Below are positions 34,252-42,799 of a DNA stretch of 64,000 nt, one piece after another. Both the position numbers and the translations under genes were made by a program. The notes under the pieces were generated by a model. That model ran no database searches. It had not been told where the DNA came from and saw only the letters and a program-made list of their open reading frames with translations. This stretch comes from JASMTM01 sp046483075 (GTDB lineage Bacteria; Thermotogota; Thermotogae; Petrotogales; Kosmotogaceae). Each line of letters starts with the position of its first letter. The stretch's first letter is position 1. The DNA is taken from the NCBI GenBank assembly GCA_046483075.1, contig JAWODV010000066.1, forward strand, positions 1 through 64,000. Reading direction: 5' to 3'.

Positions 34252-35077
34252 TTGCAGTTCCCTTCCTATTTTTTGAAAACCACTCAGAAGCAAAATCAAC
34301 CAGGGCCTTTTGTGGAATCATCCTGGTTTCTGCTGCTCCAACCTTTCCCTTTTTAACCAGATGTGACATCTTTTCCTCAAAAGCTTCACCCACTTCGTTA
34401 AAATCATCCGATGAAAAATCAAGATCTTTAAATGTCACCCACTTTCTTTTCCCGTTTACCATTACTGGTGCTCCCTGTATCATTAATTTTTTCGATGGAT
34501 AATCTGAAAGATATTCAGCAAGGTGAAGAGATGTATTTTTTGAATAACCAACGCCCAACAGCAAAATCCACGCTCCAAGTTTATAGAGCTTTCCAAGGGG
34601 AGAATCGGGTCCAAGAGAATAGGATAACTGATGATTCTCTGTGACATACTCTGCATTTTTACCCCATGCTGCAAAAGAAACCTGTGGATGCTCACTCCTT
34701 AAAACATTTTTCTGCTTCCTGAATGTTTCAGGAATGATCCCCATTCCGCGTGTTGGAGTCAATGAAGAATCAAATGCTGGCATACATTCTCTTATAGTTT
34801 TCCACCAGCTTTCTGGAACAGGCGGGTTACTCCAATCCGAAGGTTCAGAATAATCTGGCGAATGAGTGGGCATAACTAGGGTCCCTGTTTCAGTTAATAC
34901 ATCTTCCAGTGCTTTTATAACTGCAACCGATTCCCCACAAACCCATCCTAAAGATTGAAGAGAAGAATGTACAATGATAGTTTGCCTCACTCTCAATCCA
35001 AGTTTTTTAAGATCCTTTTTTATTATGTCTATAGTAATGGGAATTTCACTTTTTGAAACAGCCTCTTTTTGACCCAT
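34244..35077 (-). CDS. AAC(3)-family aminoglycoside N-acetyltransferase homologue
   Basis: ATG 35077 is used, with AGGGGAG 6 bp upstream. The protein of about 277 residues begins with DIIKKDLKKLGLRVRQTIIVHSSLQSLGWVCGE, here as LGLRVRQTIIVHSSL and QSLGWVCGE, and shows GTLVMPTHSPDYSEPSDW, RGMGIIPETFRK and a late catalytic-region LLLGVGYSKNTSLHLAEY. This is the AAC(3)/YokD family. Many members in anaerobes are not resistance determinants, so the natural substrate is unknown. It is translationally coupled to the methyltransferase gene. Confidence 0.85.
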   Translation of the reverse strand: MGQKEAVSKSEIPITIDIIKKDLKKLGLRVRQTIIVHSSLQSLGWVCGESVAVIKALEDVLTETGTLVMPTHSPDYSEPSDWSNPPVPESWWKTIRECMPAFDSSLTPTRGMGIIPETFRKQKNVLRSEHPQVSFAAWGKNAEYVTENHQLSYSLGPDSPLGKLYKLGAWILLLGVGYSKNTSLHLAEYLSDYPSKKLMIQGAPVMVNGKRKWVTFKDLDFSSDDFNEVGEAFEEKMSHLVKKGKVGAAETRMIPQKALVDFASEWFSKNRKGTANE

Positions 35078-35130
35078 ATTCATCTCCCCTTCAACTACTT
35101 TTTTTCAAATCCATTTAAAGCAATAACTTT

Positions 35131-35158
35131 TTGCTGATTAACAAATTTTTGGTATAAT
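35131..35158 (+). promoter_or_regulatory. Candidate promoter for the coiled-coil membrane protein
   Basis: TTGCTG (35131-35136) and TATAAT (35153-35158) are 16 bp apart. This would leave an untranslated leader of about 195 bases before 35362. A second, weaker pair (TTGAAA at 35292-35297) lies nearer the gene. Nothing else was recognised in the 35078-35361 spacer. Confidence 0.4.
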
Positions 35159-35361
35159 TTACTTTCTGCAAAAATACATTTCTTACATAAATTATAACCC
35201 TCCTTCAAATATTGTTTTATTGTTCAAACTTAATTTAAATCAAAACAAATGTTACCTTTTTCCCCAATTTTTTTCAATGTAGTTATCTTACTTGAAATAA
35301 TCTTTAGATAATGGTACGGTTTAAGTAAGGGTTCCTCGTTTCTTAAAAAGGAGGGGATGAC

Positions 35362-35715
35362 ATGTCCAAAAAGGGTACATTTGCGTTGTTTATCGTTCTG
35401 CTAATAGTCGTAATTATTGTTGGTTGGGCAAATTCAGCAAGCATTGGTCGCGTTAGCGATGCGCTTGAAAGATCCATGGAAGCCATCACCGAGCTTGAAG
35501 AAACACAGCAGAACTTGATCGATGCTATTGATGCGTCTGAAGATGAACGAGAGCAGCTTAAAAGCAAAGTGGAGGAAGCCAGAGAACGCATCCAGGACCT
35601 TATTAAGGATGCTTCAGAAACTCTTGTTCCGCCAGAGCCCGAGATGGAAGAAGTTCCTCAGGATCAACAACAAACACCCGGTGGAGGTTTGGAACAGCCA
35701 GGAACAAACTTTTAG
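35362..35715 (+). CDS. Small single-span membrane protein with coiled coil
   Basis: I do not recognise the family. The 117-residue protein has one N-terminal membrane helix (FALFIVLLIVVIIVGWA, about residues 7-23), then a charged helix of about 65 residues with heptad-like spacing (SDALERSMEAITELEETQ, EREQLKSKVEEARERIQ). Its tail is rich in Pro, Gln and Gly. The tail should lie outside the membrane. AAAGGAGGGG precedes the ATG and a terminator follows, so it is a monocistronic gene. A structural or periplasmic-spacer role is possible but not shown. Confidence 0.75.
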   Translation: MSKKGTFALFIVLLIVVIIVGWANSASIGRVSDALERSMEAITELEETQQNLIDAIDASEDEREQLKSKVEEARERIQDLIKDASETLVPPEPEMEEVPQDQQQTPGGGLEQPGTNF

Positions 35716-35773
35716 ACTTGTTTAGTTAATCGGATAAATTCTATATAGAGTTCTACTAGTAGTAAAATGAAAG

Positions 35774-35805
35774 CACCCGCTGGTTAATTCTGGCGGGTGT
35801 TTAAA
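35774..35805. terminator. Bidirectional terminator between converging genes
   Basis: CACCCGC (35774-35780) and GCGGGTG (35793-35799) make a 7-bp GC-rich stem with a 12-nt loop. TTTAAATT follows on the plus strand, and GCTTTCATTTT on the minus strand. It separates the coiled-coil gene from the converging ABC genes. Confidence 0.7.
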
Positions 35806-35843
35806 TTATATTTTAATATTCCTTGCCTTATTGCATCAAAGCT

Positions 35844-36698
35844 TTAGTCCTGGGAATTGTCATTATTGAACCTTATAGGCTGTCCTTTCTCAAAGGGTCT
35901 GAATCCCCTTTTTCCCTGGAGATATCCGAGAACGATCTCCTTGAAATTGGCAAATCTACCAGCTTCTTCTGTTGTTTTCACCAGTGTTTCATTTCCCAGT
36001 GCTGATATAACTTCTCCTCCTTTTGTACCTTCACCCTGACCAATCATTCTGTGTTTTTCTTTTGCTTCATCCATTGTATCAGTGTATAGGACATGACCTT
36101 CAAGGATAATAGCAAAAGAATGTGCAATTTCTTCCAGATCAAAGATTTCGTGTGATGAAATTATCATCGTTTTTCCCTCTTCAATCACGTAATCCCTTAG
36201 TACTTCCATAATTTCTTGCCTTATAACGGGATCCAGATTTTGTGTTGGTTCATCCAGAAGTAATAGATCGGCCCCACTTGCAACAGTCAATGCCATGTGA
36301 AAAAGCGTTTTCATTCCCATAGAGTACACTTCAACACGTTGAGAAAGATCAAATTTGTAGTGAACAGCAAAACTACTGAAAATCTTTTCCTGCCAGGTGG
36401 GATAAAGCATTCTCCAGATTCTCACGTAATCTTCACCTGTAAATCTTCTAAAGTTCAGTCTGTCTTCGGTTAAGACCGCTATTTTTTGTTTTGCCTTTGA
36501 ATCGAGTTTTCCGCCAAAAACATCTATTGAACCGCTATCCGGTTTAAGTTCACCATAAATGCATCTTAGTGTTGTCGTTTTTCCAGCGCCGTTTGGCCCC
36601 ACAAAGGCAAAAATTTCTCCTTCTTTAATATTAACTGAAATGTTATTTAGAACAGGTTTTGAACCAAATCTTTTGCTCAATCCTTCTATTTTTATCAT
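35844..36698 (-). CDS. ABC transporter ATP-binding protein
   Basis: This 284-residue ATPase has Walker A FVGPNGAGKTTTLRCIYGEL (about residues 32-51), a signature YSMGMKTLFHMALTVASGAD in place of the usual LSGGQ (about residues 126-145), Walker B LLLLDEPTQNLDP and the H-loop ISSHEIFDLEEIAHSF. The pattern matches YtrB/EcsA-type exporters and self-protection transporters. It shares its start base with the stop of the permease gene. It is the last gene of the GntR-led operon. Confidence 0.92.
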   Translation of the reverse strand: MIKIEGLSKRFGSKPVLNNISVNIKEGEIFAFVGPNGAGKTTTLRCIYGELKPDSGSIDVFGGKLDSKAKQKIAVLTEDRLNFRRFTGEDYVRIWRMLYPTWQEKIFSSFAVHYKFDLSQRVEVYSMGMKTLFHMALTVASGADLLLLDEPTQNLDPVIRQEIMEVLRDYVIEEGKTMIISSHEIFDLEEIAHSFAIILEGHVLYTDTMDEAKEKHRMIGQGEGTKGGEVISALGNETLVKTTEEAGRFANFKEIVLGYLQGKRGFRPFEKGQPIRFNNDNSQD

Positions 36699-37291
36699 TA
36701 TTTCTGAACCCCCTTTCTTATCAATACTACATAGGACACAATGAGTAATCCAGCTGCTATTGCGCTTACTAAATAGACATTACCTTGATGAACAGGACTG
36801 ATATAGTAAAAAGGATTGGACCATTTGGGATTGAAACCTCCCGCTACAAGTCTATTACCTACTCCACCACCAATAAGATCTACCAAAAATATTAATAAAG
36901 GTATTCCAAAATTATCCAATCCTGCAGTAACACTTAATACTGCAATGGCGTAATAAGCAGTAGCAAAGTTTATCGAACCGAGCAAGTATAGCGACATTAG
37001 TTCAGTACTCACTCCAAAGAGTCCCGCACCAATGAATTCTGTTACCGATACTATAGCGATAAGAAAAATATAAGAAAACCAGAATACATTAGAGTATGAA
37101 AATGGTAATGCCAATAAATTGGACATTTTTTTATTCTGAATATCAGCAGGCAAAAGACTTGTTATCAAAAGAAAAACAAAGAACATTCTTACTCTATAAT
37201 CGGGGATCAATAGAAACAACGAAAATATTGCAAGTCGCCCTGCCTTCTCACTAAACTCCTTCATAAAATAAGCTTCTATTTTTTCAAGCAT
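36698..37291 (-). CDS. ABC transporter membrane subunit
   Basis: ATG 37291 is favoured, since AGGAGG lies 9 bp upstream and would be inside a longer frame. The protein of about 197 residues has around six hydrophobic segments (for example RVRMFFVFLLITSLLP, SYIFLIAIVSVTEFIGAGLF and VYLVSAIAAGLLIVSYVVLI). No catalytic motif is present. It overlaps gntR by 8 bases and the ATPase by 1, so it must be the permease partner. The exported substrate is unknown. Confidence 0.8.
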   Translation of the reverse strand: MLEKIEAYFMKEFSEKAGRLAIFSLFLLIPDYRVRMFFVFLLITSLLPADIQNKKMSNLLALPFSYSNVFWFSYIFLIAIVSVTEFIGAGLFGVSTELMSLYLLGSINFATAYYAIAVLSVTAGLDNFGIPLLIFLVDLIGGGVGNRLVAGGFNPKWSNPFYYISPVHQGNVYLVSAIAAGLLIVSYVVLIRKGVQK

Positions 37292-37649
37292 CTTTCCATA
37301 CCTCCTCAAGTAATATCTTCGCCATGGGAAGATTTATCCCGTTTTTCTTAAGTTCTATGGCAATATTTTCTATTAGCTCTACCAGTTTTTTGTTTACTAT
37401 TTTTGATTCTTTTACAAAATAACCTACACCCTGTTCTGCCTCTAATAAACCCTCATAATGGAGTTTTTCAAAGGCTTTCAATACTGTATTTGTATTTACT
37501 CCAAATCTTGATGATAATTCCCTTACAGGAGGAAGCTGGTCTCCATTTTTTAGCCTTCCAAACATAATTTCCTTCTTAATAATATTCATAATCTGTATAT
37601 ATGCGGGAACACCCGAATGTTTATCTACTTTTGTCAACAAATCAATCAC
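37284..37649 (-). CDS. GntR-family regulator, YtrA subfamily
   Basis: This 121-residue protein begins (GTG) with DKHSGVPAYIQIMNIIKKEIMFGRLKNGDQLPPVRELSSRFGVNTNTVLKAFEKLHYEG, here as PAYIQIMNIIKKEI, LPPVRELSSRFGVNTNTV and LKAFEKLHYEGLLE, the classical GntR winged helix. It has only a short C-terminal tail, which defines the YtrA subgroup that controls ABC exporters. A matching palindrome covers the operon promoter (38675-38694). The start has a weak ribosome site and is 4 bp from the upstream stop, so coupling is likely. Confidence 0.9.
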   Translation of the reverse strand: MIDLLTKVDKHSGVPAYIQIMNIIKKEIMFGRLKNGDQLPPVRELSSRFGVNTNTVLKAFEKLHYEGLLEAEQGVGYFVKESKIVNKKLVELIENIAIELKKNGINLPMAKILLEEVWKDA

Positions 37650-37653
37650 TTCT

Positions 37654-38649
37654 TTAATAACGTCTTTCAGTTATGGAGACTATTCCGCTTTTACTTATTG
37701 ATAATGTACCAGATGATTTAGGAATCCAAATATCTAAATCTCCACGGGAAGCTTTTGCTGAAAGTTTTCTGCTTCCTGTCCAGCTGTCAAGGTATTTTAT
37801 TGATCCCGTAACTGATGTTCCTATTAATGAAATTTCTTCTGTGCGTTCAATATCCACATCGAAATTGATGCTTGTTCCACTCAATCGAATATTTTCAGCA
37901 GATATATTTCCATTAATGTTTATTGAAGTACCATCTATCTGAACCTGTTCTGAAGACAAACTTCCCCTGGCGTTACAGGAAGTGCTTCGTATTTTTATGA
38001 GACTATTAGCTACAATATTTCCATTAAACTTCACACTTGTACTATCTACAATGAATTTATTCGTTTCAACATCACCGTTCATTTCTACGAAAACTGCATC
38101 AAATTCAACTTCTTTATAAGGTTGTTTTGTTCCGATTGTAATGACAGCTTTTGTATTCAAAAAACTATCTGGCAACTCAAAACGCAGAATTCCATGAAGT
38201 TCTTTTACCGTAATTTCATCGGGTACATGTATTTTTTCACTTTCCGGATCAAATTCAACTTCAAATGCCAGTCCATCAAAGTAAATGTATTCTTTTGCCT
38301 CTACATAGGTATCCGGATAAAGTGTTCTTGCATTACTTGCATTGTATGATCCTCTGGAAGTAAAAGTATTATCAAAAAGATTTTCCCAGTTAACTCCTAA
38401 ATGATTAGGCAAGTTCCACAAACTGGACTGGAAAACCCCAAATGCCGATAAAGCAACTATAGGCAATACAATGAATAAAACAGCCAGTGTAATTAAAAGC
38501 CAGGCAAATTTTTTTAACAGAGTAGCGAATAACACTATAGCTACAAGTACAAAGATCACCTTTAGAATTGCAAAGGGTACTACAACAGATAAAATCCCAA
38601 GAATAGCTGTTATGATGAGTTTTGTGATTAATGGGTAGTTCATTTTCAT
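37654..38649 (-). CDS. Membrane protein with beta-helical repeat domain (DUF4097-like)
   Basis: ATG 38649 is favoured, with GGAGGTG 6 bp upstream. The protein of about 331 residues has two or three N-terminal membrane helices (LIITAILGILSVVVPFAIL, FAWLLITLAVLFIVLPIVAL). A long beta-repeat region follows, with recurring units of about 12 residues such as VEMNGDVETNKFIVDST, VKFNGNIVANSLIKIRST, VQIDGTSININGNISAEN and IRLSGTSINFDVDIE. It ends with GDLDIWIPKSSGTLSISKSG, a DUF4097-type cap. It leads the GntR/ABC operon. Function is unknown; an envelope sensor is possible. Confidence 0.7.
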   Translation of the reverse strand: MKMNYPLITKLIITAILGILSVVVPFAILKVIFVLVAIVLFATLLKKFAWLLITLAVLFIVLPIVALSAFGVFQSSLWNLPNHLGVNWENLFDNTFTSRGSYNASNARTLYPDTYVEAKEYIYFDGLAFEVEFDPESEKIHVPDEITVKELHGILRFELPDSFLNTKAVITIGTKQPYKEVEFDAVFVEMNGDVETNKFIVDSTSVKFNGNIVANSLIKIRSTSCNARGSLSSEQVQIDGTSININGNISAENIRLSGTSINFDVDIERTEEISLIGTSVTGSIKYLDSWTGSRKLSAKASRGDLDIWIPKSSGTLSISKSGIVSITERRY

Positions 38650-38674
38650 TAGTTTCACCTCCATATTAACCTAT

Positions 38675-38714
38675 TGTTCTATATAATTAGAACACTATGA
38701 CTCTTAATTGTCAA
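38675..38714 (-). promoter_or_regulatory. Promoter and GntR/YtrA-type operator of the ABC operon
   Basis: On the minus strand TTGACA (plus 38709-38714) and TCTAAT (plus 38686-38691) are exactly 17 bp apart. A perfect inverted repeat TGTTCTA-N6-TAGAACA (38675-38694) covers the -10 box. Its form resembles YtrA operators (two arms with a short AT-rich centre), which fits the GntR protein in the operon as repressor. Confidence 0.75.
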
Positions 38715-38810
38715 TAGGTTAGTATAAAAATTCTATTTTCTTCTTTGAAGTAGTGAAAACAATTGTCACAAAAACTTGCCAGTATCAGTTTAAAAAAAAT
38801 ATCGCCAAAT

Positions 38811-38842
38811 AAAAAAGGCGAACAACAATAATGCTGTTCGCC
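38811..38842 (-). terminator. Rho-independent terminator of the peroxiredoxin gene
   Basis: On the minus strand GGCGAACA and TGTTCGCC (plus 38835-38842 and 38817-38824) form an 8-bp stem, followed by six T (plus 38811-38816). It lies 20 bases past the peroxiredoxin stop. Confidence 0.9.
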
Positions 38843-38862
38843 CCTAAAATCATAATTATTTC

Positions 38863-39501
38863 TTAGATCTTCTTGTGGCAGAACCACCAATCATAACAAT
38901 CGTATTTCTTTGGTCTTTCTTCTGCATCTTTAACCGTACTTGCTGGAGGTATAATAACTTTGTCACCGACAAGTTCATTTTCAGGCCAGTTGGCAGGTAT
39001 TGCCACACCATGTTTATCAGCAGTTATGAAACCTTTTACCATTCTGACAATTTCGTCAAGGTTTCTTCCTAGTTCCTGTGGATAATATAATATTGCTCTT
39101 ATGATACCCTTTGGATCTACTATAAAGACTGCTCTTACGGTATTTGTGCCCTTGCCTGGATGAATTAAACCCATAATATCAGAGACTTTTCCTGTATCCG
39201 CAATTATTGGGAATTCAATTTCAGTATCGAGGTTATCTTTAATCCATTCAACCCATTTAATATGTGAGTGCACCTGATCAACACTTAAACCTATGAGTTC
39301 AGTATTCAACCCTTTAAATTCTTTATAGCGCTTCTGAAAAGATACAAATTCAGTTGTACAGACCGGCGTAAAGTCTCCCGGGTGGCTGAACAAAATAAAC
39401 CATTTTCCTTTAAACGCTTCTGGCAAATTCATCTCCCCATGTGTAGTGTTTACCTTCATTTCTGGAAATTTGTCACCAATTAGTGGCATTCCTTTTTCCA
39501 T
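38863..39501 (-). CDS. Peroxiredoxin (Prx6-like, thermophile type)
   Basis: This 212-residue protein has the peroxidatic Cys48 in SHPGDFTPVCTTEFVSF. Two further cysteines, Cys202 and Cys208 in YDCYDWWFCHKKI, occupy the place of the resolving pair seen in archaeal peroxiredoxins such as the Aeropyrum enzyme. It should reduce H2O2 and organic peroxides, helping an anaerobe with traces of oxygen. GGGGGCG precedes the ATG. It is a single-gene unit with its own promoter and terminator. Confidence 0.93.
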   Translation of the reverse strand: MEKGMPLIGDKFPEMKVNTTHGEMNLPEAFKGKWFILFSHPGDFTPVCTTEFVSFQKRYKEFKGLNTELIGLSVDQVHSHIKWVEWIKDNLDTEIEFPIIADTGKVSDIMGLIHPGKGTNTVRAVFIVDPKGIIRAILYYPQELGRNLDEIVRMVKGFITADKHGVAIPANWPENELVGDKVIIPPASTVKDAEERPKKYDCYDWWFCHKKI

Positions 39502-39558
39502 AAATTCGCCCCCTTTTTAATGATTTTATTTAGAATCACTCTATTTTGTAACATTATT

Positions 39559-39587
39559 ATGCTACCATCAAATAATTTTCCTGTCAA
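39559..39587 (-). promoter_or_regulatory. Promoter of the peroxiredoxin gene
   Basis: On the minus strand TTGACA (plus 39582-39587) and TAGCAT (plus 39559-39564) are 17 bp apart. An imperfect 13-bp palindrome (TAGAGTGATTCTA on the minus strand) lies just downstream and might bind a redox regulator. That last point is speculative. Confidence 0.5.
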
Positions 39588-39689
39588 GATCTGTTATTTG
39601 CCCTGTGAAGTTAACATATCTTATAAAAACATTATAACTTTATTTTAATTTTCCATAAATAATAAACAAATTCTATATACTTTAGAAAA

Positions 39690-41009
39690 CTATAGCTTTA
39701 GTAATGCCCTGGTTATGATAGATTCAAGATATTCAATTCTTCCAGAGCTGTTTTTAATGTTTTTCTTATCTAGAATGTATTTTTCTAATTCTTCAAATGT
39801 TGTTTTTCCCTTAATGATTTTTTTGCCTATTCCCTCGTTATAACTGGCGTATCTGTCCTCAACAAACTTATCAAGCGTCCCTTCTTCGATAAGACTGGCT
39901 GCCGCTTTCAGTCCTGCAGCAAAAGCATCCATTCCAGCAATGTGACCAATAAAAATATCTTCATTATCTAAAGAAGATCTTCGAAGTTTTGCGTCAAAAT
40001 TTATACCACCAGTACCCAGTCCATTGTTCTTCAATATTTCATACATAGCCATAGTTGTAGCATAAATATCTGTCGGGAAATGGTCTGTATCCCAACCAAG
40101 GAATAGATCACCCTGATTGGCATCTATGCTACCCAGTATATTGTTTATCCTTGCGTATCTCAATTCATGCTGAAATGTATGTTCTGCAAGTGTTGCATGG
40201 TTTGCCTCTATATTCAGTTTAAAGTCATCAACCAATCCAAATTTTTGAAGAAAAGCAAAAACATGGGCAGAATCAAAGTCGTATTGATGCTTTGTTGGTT
40301 CTTTGGGTTTTGGTTCAATAAGAAACTGACCAGAAAAACCTATTTTTTTCGCATATTCAACAGCCATTCTTAAAAATCTTGCAAGGTTTTCCAATTCCAG
40401 CTCCATATTTGTGTTAAGTAGCGAATCATATCCTTCTCTTCCACCCCACAGGACATAATTCTCGCCACCCAATTCATTGGTTATTTCCAGAGCTTTTTTT
40501 ACCTGTCCCGCAGCTCTTGCAAAGATTTCAGCATTACAGGATGTTGCCGCTCCATGTACATATCTTTTATCATTGAAAAGGTTTGCTGTTCCCCACAACA
40601 ATTTCTTTCCAGTCTTTTTAATATGTTCCTTAATATAATCAACGATAATGTCAATATTACTATTGGTTTCTCTAAGAGTATCACCGGTTGGTGCTATATC
40701 AGTATCGTGAAAACAAAAATACTCCATTCCCGTCTTCTGCAAGAATTCAAAGAGAGCATCTACTTTGGCTTTTGATTTATCCATGGGATCTTTATATTTA
40801 TCCCAGGGTCTTGTAACACTGCCTTCACCAAACATATCCACGCCTCTGCCATTAAATGTATGCCAGAAGGCAACTGCAAATTTTAGATGATCCTTCATGG
40901 GTTTTCCAAGAATAATCTTTTCTGGTTCAAAATGCTTATAGGCAAGCGGGTTTTTCGAATCCTTACCTTCATACTCTATACTTTTTACTTCCTCAAATAT
41001 CTCTGACAT
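39690..41009 (-). CDS. xylA: Xylose isomerase (class II)
   Basis: This 439-residue protein has the standard motifs: HWTFNGRGVDMFGEGSVTRPW-type opening (FWHTFNGRGVDMFGEG), YFCFHDTDIAPTG with the active-site histidine, FLIEPKPKEPTKHQYDFD with the metal glutamate, NIEANHATLAEHTFQHEL, and LGSIDANQGDLFLGWDTD. It interconverts D-xylose and D-xylulose (and D-glucose and D-fructose) with divalent metal. The length and N-terminal extension match the thermostable class II enzymes of Thermotoga. It lies 30 bp after the ROK regulator on the same strand. Confidence 0.97.
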   Translation of the reverse strand: MSEIFEEVKSIEYEGKDSKNPLAYKHFEPEKIILGKPMKDHLKFAVAFWHTFNGRGVDMFGEGSVTRPWDKYKDPMDKSKAKVDALFEFLQKTGMEYFCFHDTDIAPTGDTLRETNSNIDIIVDYIKEHIKKTGKKLLWGTANLFNDKRYVHGAATSCNAEIFARAAGQVKKALEITNELGGENYVLWGGREGYDSLLNTNMELELENLARFLRMAVEYAKKIGFSGQFLIEPKPKEPTKHQYDFDSAHVFAFLQKFGLVDDFKLNIEANHATLAEHTFQHELRYARINNILGSIDANQGDLFLGWDTDHFPTDIYATTMAMYEILKNNGLGTGGINFDAKLRRSSLDNEDIFIGHIAGMDAFAAGLKAAASLIEEGTLDKFVEDRYASYNEGIGKKIIKGKTTFEELEKYILDKKNIKNSSGRIEYLESIITRALLKL

Positions 41010-41039
41010 ATAAATACCTCCTTATTTAACTAATTAACT

Positions 41040-42236
41040 TCACATTACTATTCTTTCTAAATTTCTCCGGACAGCATACAATGCAGCACCAATTATATTA
41101 GAGCTCCTATCACCACTACTGCCAAGAACACTCTTTAAAATATTAACCTTGCCTCTTGTTGCATAAAGAGCCTTTTGATTTGTGATTTTTTGAATACGCT
41201 TCAGAGAGTTATCCGGTAACTCAGCTGCTGCACCTCCAAGAACAACTATTTCGGGATCGAATCCATTGACAATATTCAAAATGCCTGATGCAAGGTTTTC
41301 CTCGACACGTTTAAGTAAACTTTCTTTCGTCCGACTTCCTTTGTATGTACTTACCAGATCCTGAAACTTTTCGCTGTAATATTTACCTTCTAAATTAATT
41401 CCGCTTTCCCCAGCCATTTTTACAATAGCTTCAGTAGAGGCTACCGTCTCCCAGCATCCGGTATTTCCGCAATAACACTTCTCACCATCAAGTTTTACTG
41501 TCATATGCCCAAATTCACCAGCTGCGTACTGCTTTCCTCTATATATTTCATCTTCCAGCATAATTCCGCATCCTATTCCTTCAGACAGGTTAACAAAAAC
41601 AATATCATGAGCCCCTTTCAACGTTTCATTAAAGGCTTTTTCTGCAATTAGTGAAAGGTTAGCTTCGTTGTCTATGTGAATAAATTTTTCATCATTACAT
41701 TCGGGTATTATTGCCTTCAAATCCAACTCTTTGACATTCAAATGAGGTAATTCTATTAAATATGCATTTTCTACATCTACCATCCCGGGAACAGAAATTG
41801 AATATCCAAGAAACCTATCCTCTTCAATTTCACTGGCAATTCTTTCTGCTTTATCAAATACTTCATTGATAAGCTTTTTAAAGTCTTTGCCATTATCAAT
41901 TTTCTCCATTATCCTGACTGTTCCATCAAAAAAACCTATGCCTATTTCTGTAAAACTAACCCCAACATTAACAACAACGGATTTATAAGCTTCTTTACTT
42001 AATTCAAGAACTATTGGTCTTCGCCCGGCTAGATTACGTTTTATTGTTTCTGTTTCCCTGCAAAGTCCTTCAGCAATAAAATATTTTGTTATTTTAGTAA
42101 CCGTACTTGGATCAAGTCCTGATAATTTCGATAACTCTCTTCTTGATATTCCTTGCTTTTGCCTTAATAAGTTAAGCAATAAAAGACGATTTCTTATCTT
42201 TACTTCTGAAACCCCCAGTTTTTTTCCATTATTCAT
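41040..42236 (-). CDS. ROK-family repressor, XylR-like
   Basis: This 398-residue protein starts with a winged helix (GISRRELSKLSGLDPSTVTKITKYFIAEGL) and continues with a ROK sugar-kinase-like domain: ISVPGMVDVENAYLIELPH, FVNLSEGIGCGIMLEDEIYRG, AGEFGHMTVKLDGEKCYCGNTGCWETVAS with the Cys-rich zinc site. It should repress its own operon, including xylA, and release DNA when xylose or glucose binds. A perfect 18-bp palindrome over the predicted start of transcription (42256-42273) is the probable site. Confidence 0.93.
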   Translation of the reverse strand: MNNGKKLGVSEVKIRNRLLLLNLLRQKQGISRRELSKLSGLDPSTVTKITKYFIAEGLCRETETIKRNLAGRRPIVLELSKEAYKSVVVNVGVSFTEIGIGFFDGTVRIMEKIDNGKDFKKLINEVFDKAERIASEIEEDRFLGYSISVPGMVDVENAYLIELPHLNVKELDLKAIIPECNDEKFIHIDNEANLSLIAEKAFNETLKGAHDIVFVNLSEGIGCGIMLEDEIYRGKQYAAGEFGHMTVKLDGEKCYCGNTGCWETVASTEAIVKMAGESGINLEGKYYSEKFQDLVSTYKGSRTKESLLKRVEENLASGILNIVNGFDPEIVVLGGAAAELPDNSLKRIQKITNQKALYATRGKVNILKSVLGSSGDRSSNIIGAALYAVRRNLERIVM

Positions 42237-42255
42237 AAGTTCTTTTCACCTCAAT

Positions 42256-42298
42256 TTATTTGTATACAAATAATAGTGCTTTTTGTTAAATTACTCAA
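42256..42298 (-). promoter_or_regulatory. Promoter and operator of the xylose operon
   Basis: On the minus strand TTGAGT (plus 42293-42298) and TATTAT (plus 42270-42275) are 17 bp apart. The perfect palindrome TTATTTGTATACAAATAA (42256-42273) overlaps the -10 box and the predicted start point, a typical place for a ROK repressor site. Confidence 0.75.
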
Positions 42299-42799
42299 GG
42301 TTGATTAGAACCGATGAAATCCTTCTATATGCAATTATCAACTGTTATAAACCTGTGTTTTATTTGTTTCCACAATCAATTAATTGTTCTGAGATTTTAG
42401 AGAATTTTTCATTAAACTTACTTACCAACTGGTGCTGCAGAAATTTATTAATAATTACTGGTAACATACCTGTTATATGTATGTCAAAATACCAGTTAAT
42501 GTTTATATATTAATTATTTACTAATATTTTAAATTAAATTATTTTGTAGCTTTAGCATCCATTATTATGTCATATAAGTTACAGATAATCTAATTAACTT
42601 CAGTTCGTAATACTGATTTATTACAAATTTGTACATTTTTTCTTGACTATATTTAGCTTTATTTGCTAACATGAATACGACAGACGACAGTCTTTCCTTC
42701 TTATTACGTGTCTAATCCTAAGATCTTCTCGTGTTTTCTCAAGTCATAGTAGTTCGTCAGGGTTTTTATCCAAATCTTTTTTATTTTGGAGGGGCGCAT
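42299..42799. other. AT-rich divergent intergenic region
   Basis: This 500-base stretch has no credible gene; a 76-codon frame at 42283-42513 has no ribosome site and overlaps the xyl promoter. On the plus strand TTGACT (42643-42648) with TGCTAACAT (42665-42673) may be the promoter of the zinc-ribbon gene, leaving a leader of about 120 bases. No known riboswitch was recognised. Confidence 0.4.

Noticed and set aside
42283..42513. Plus-strand frame of 76 codons before the zinc-ribbon gene
   Set aside because: It lacks a ribosome site, overlaps the xylose promoter and has AT-driven composition.
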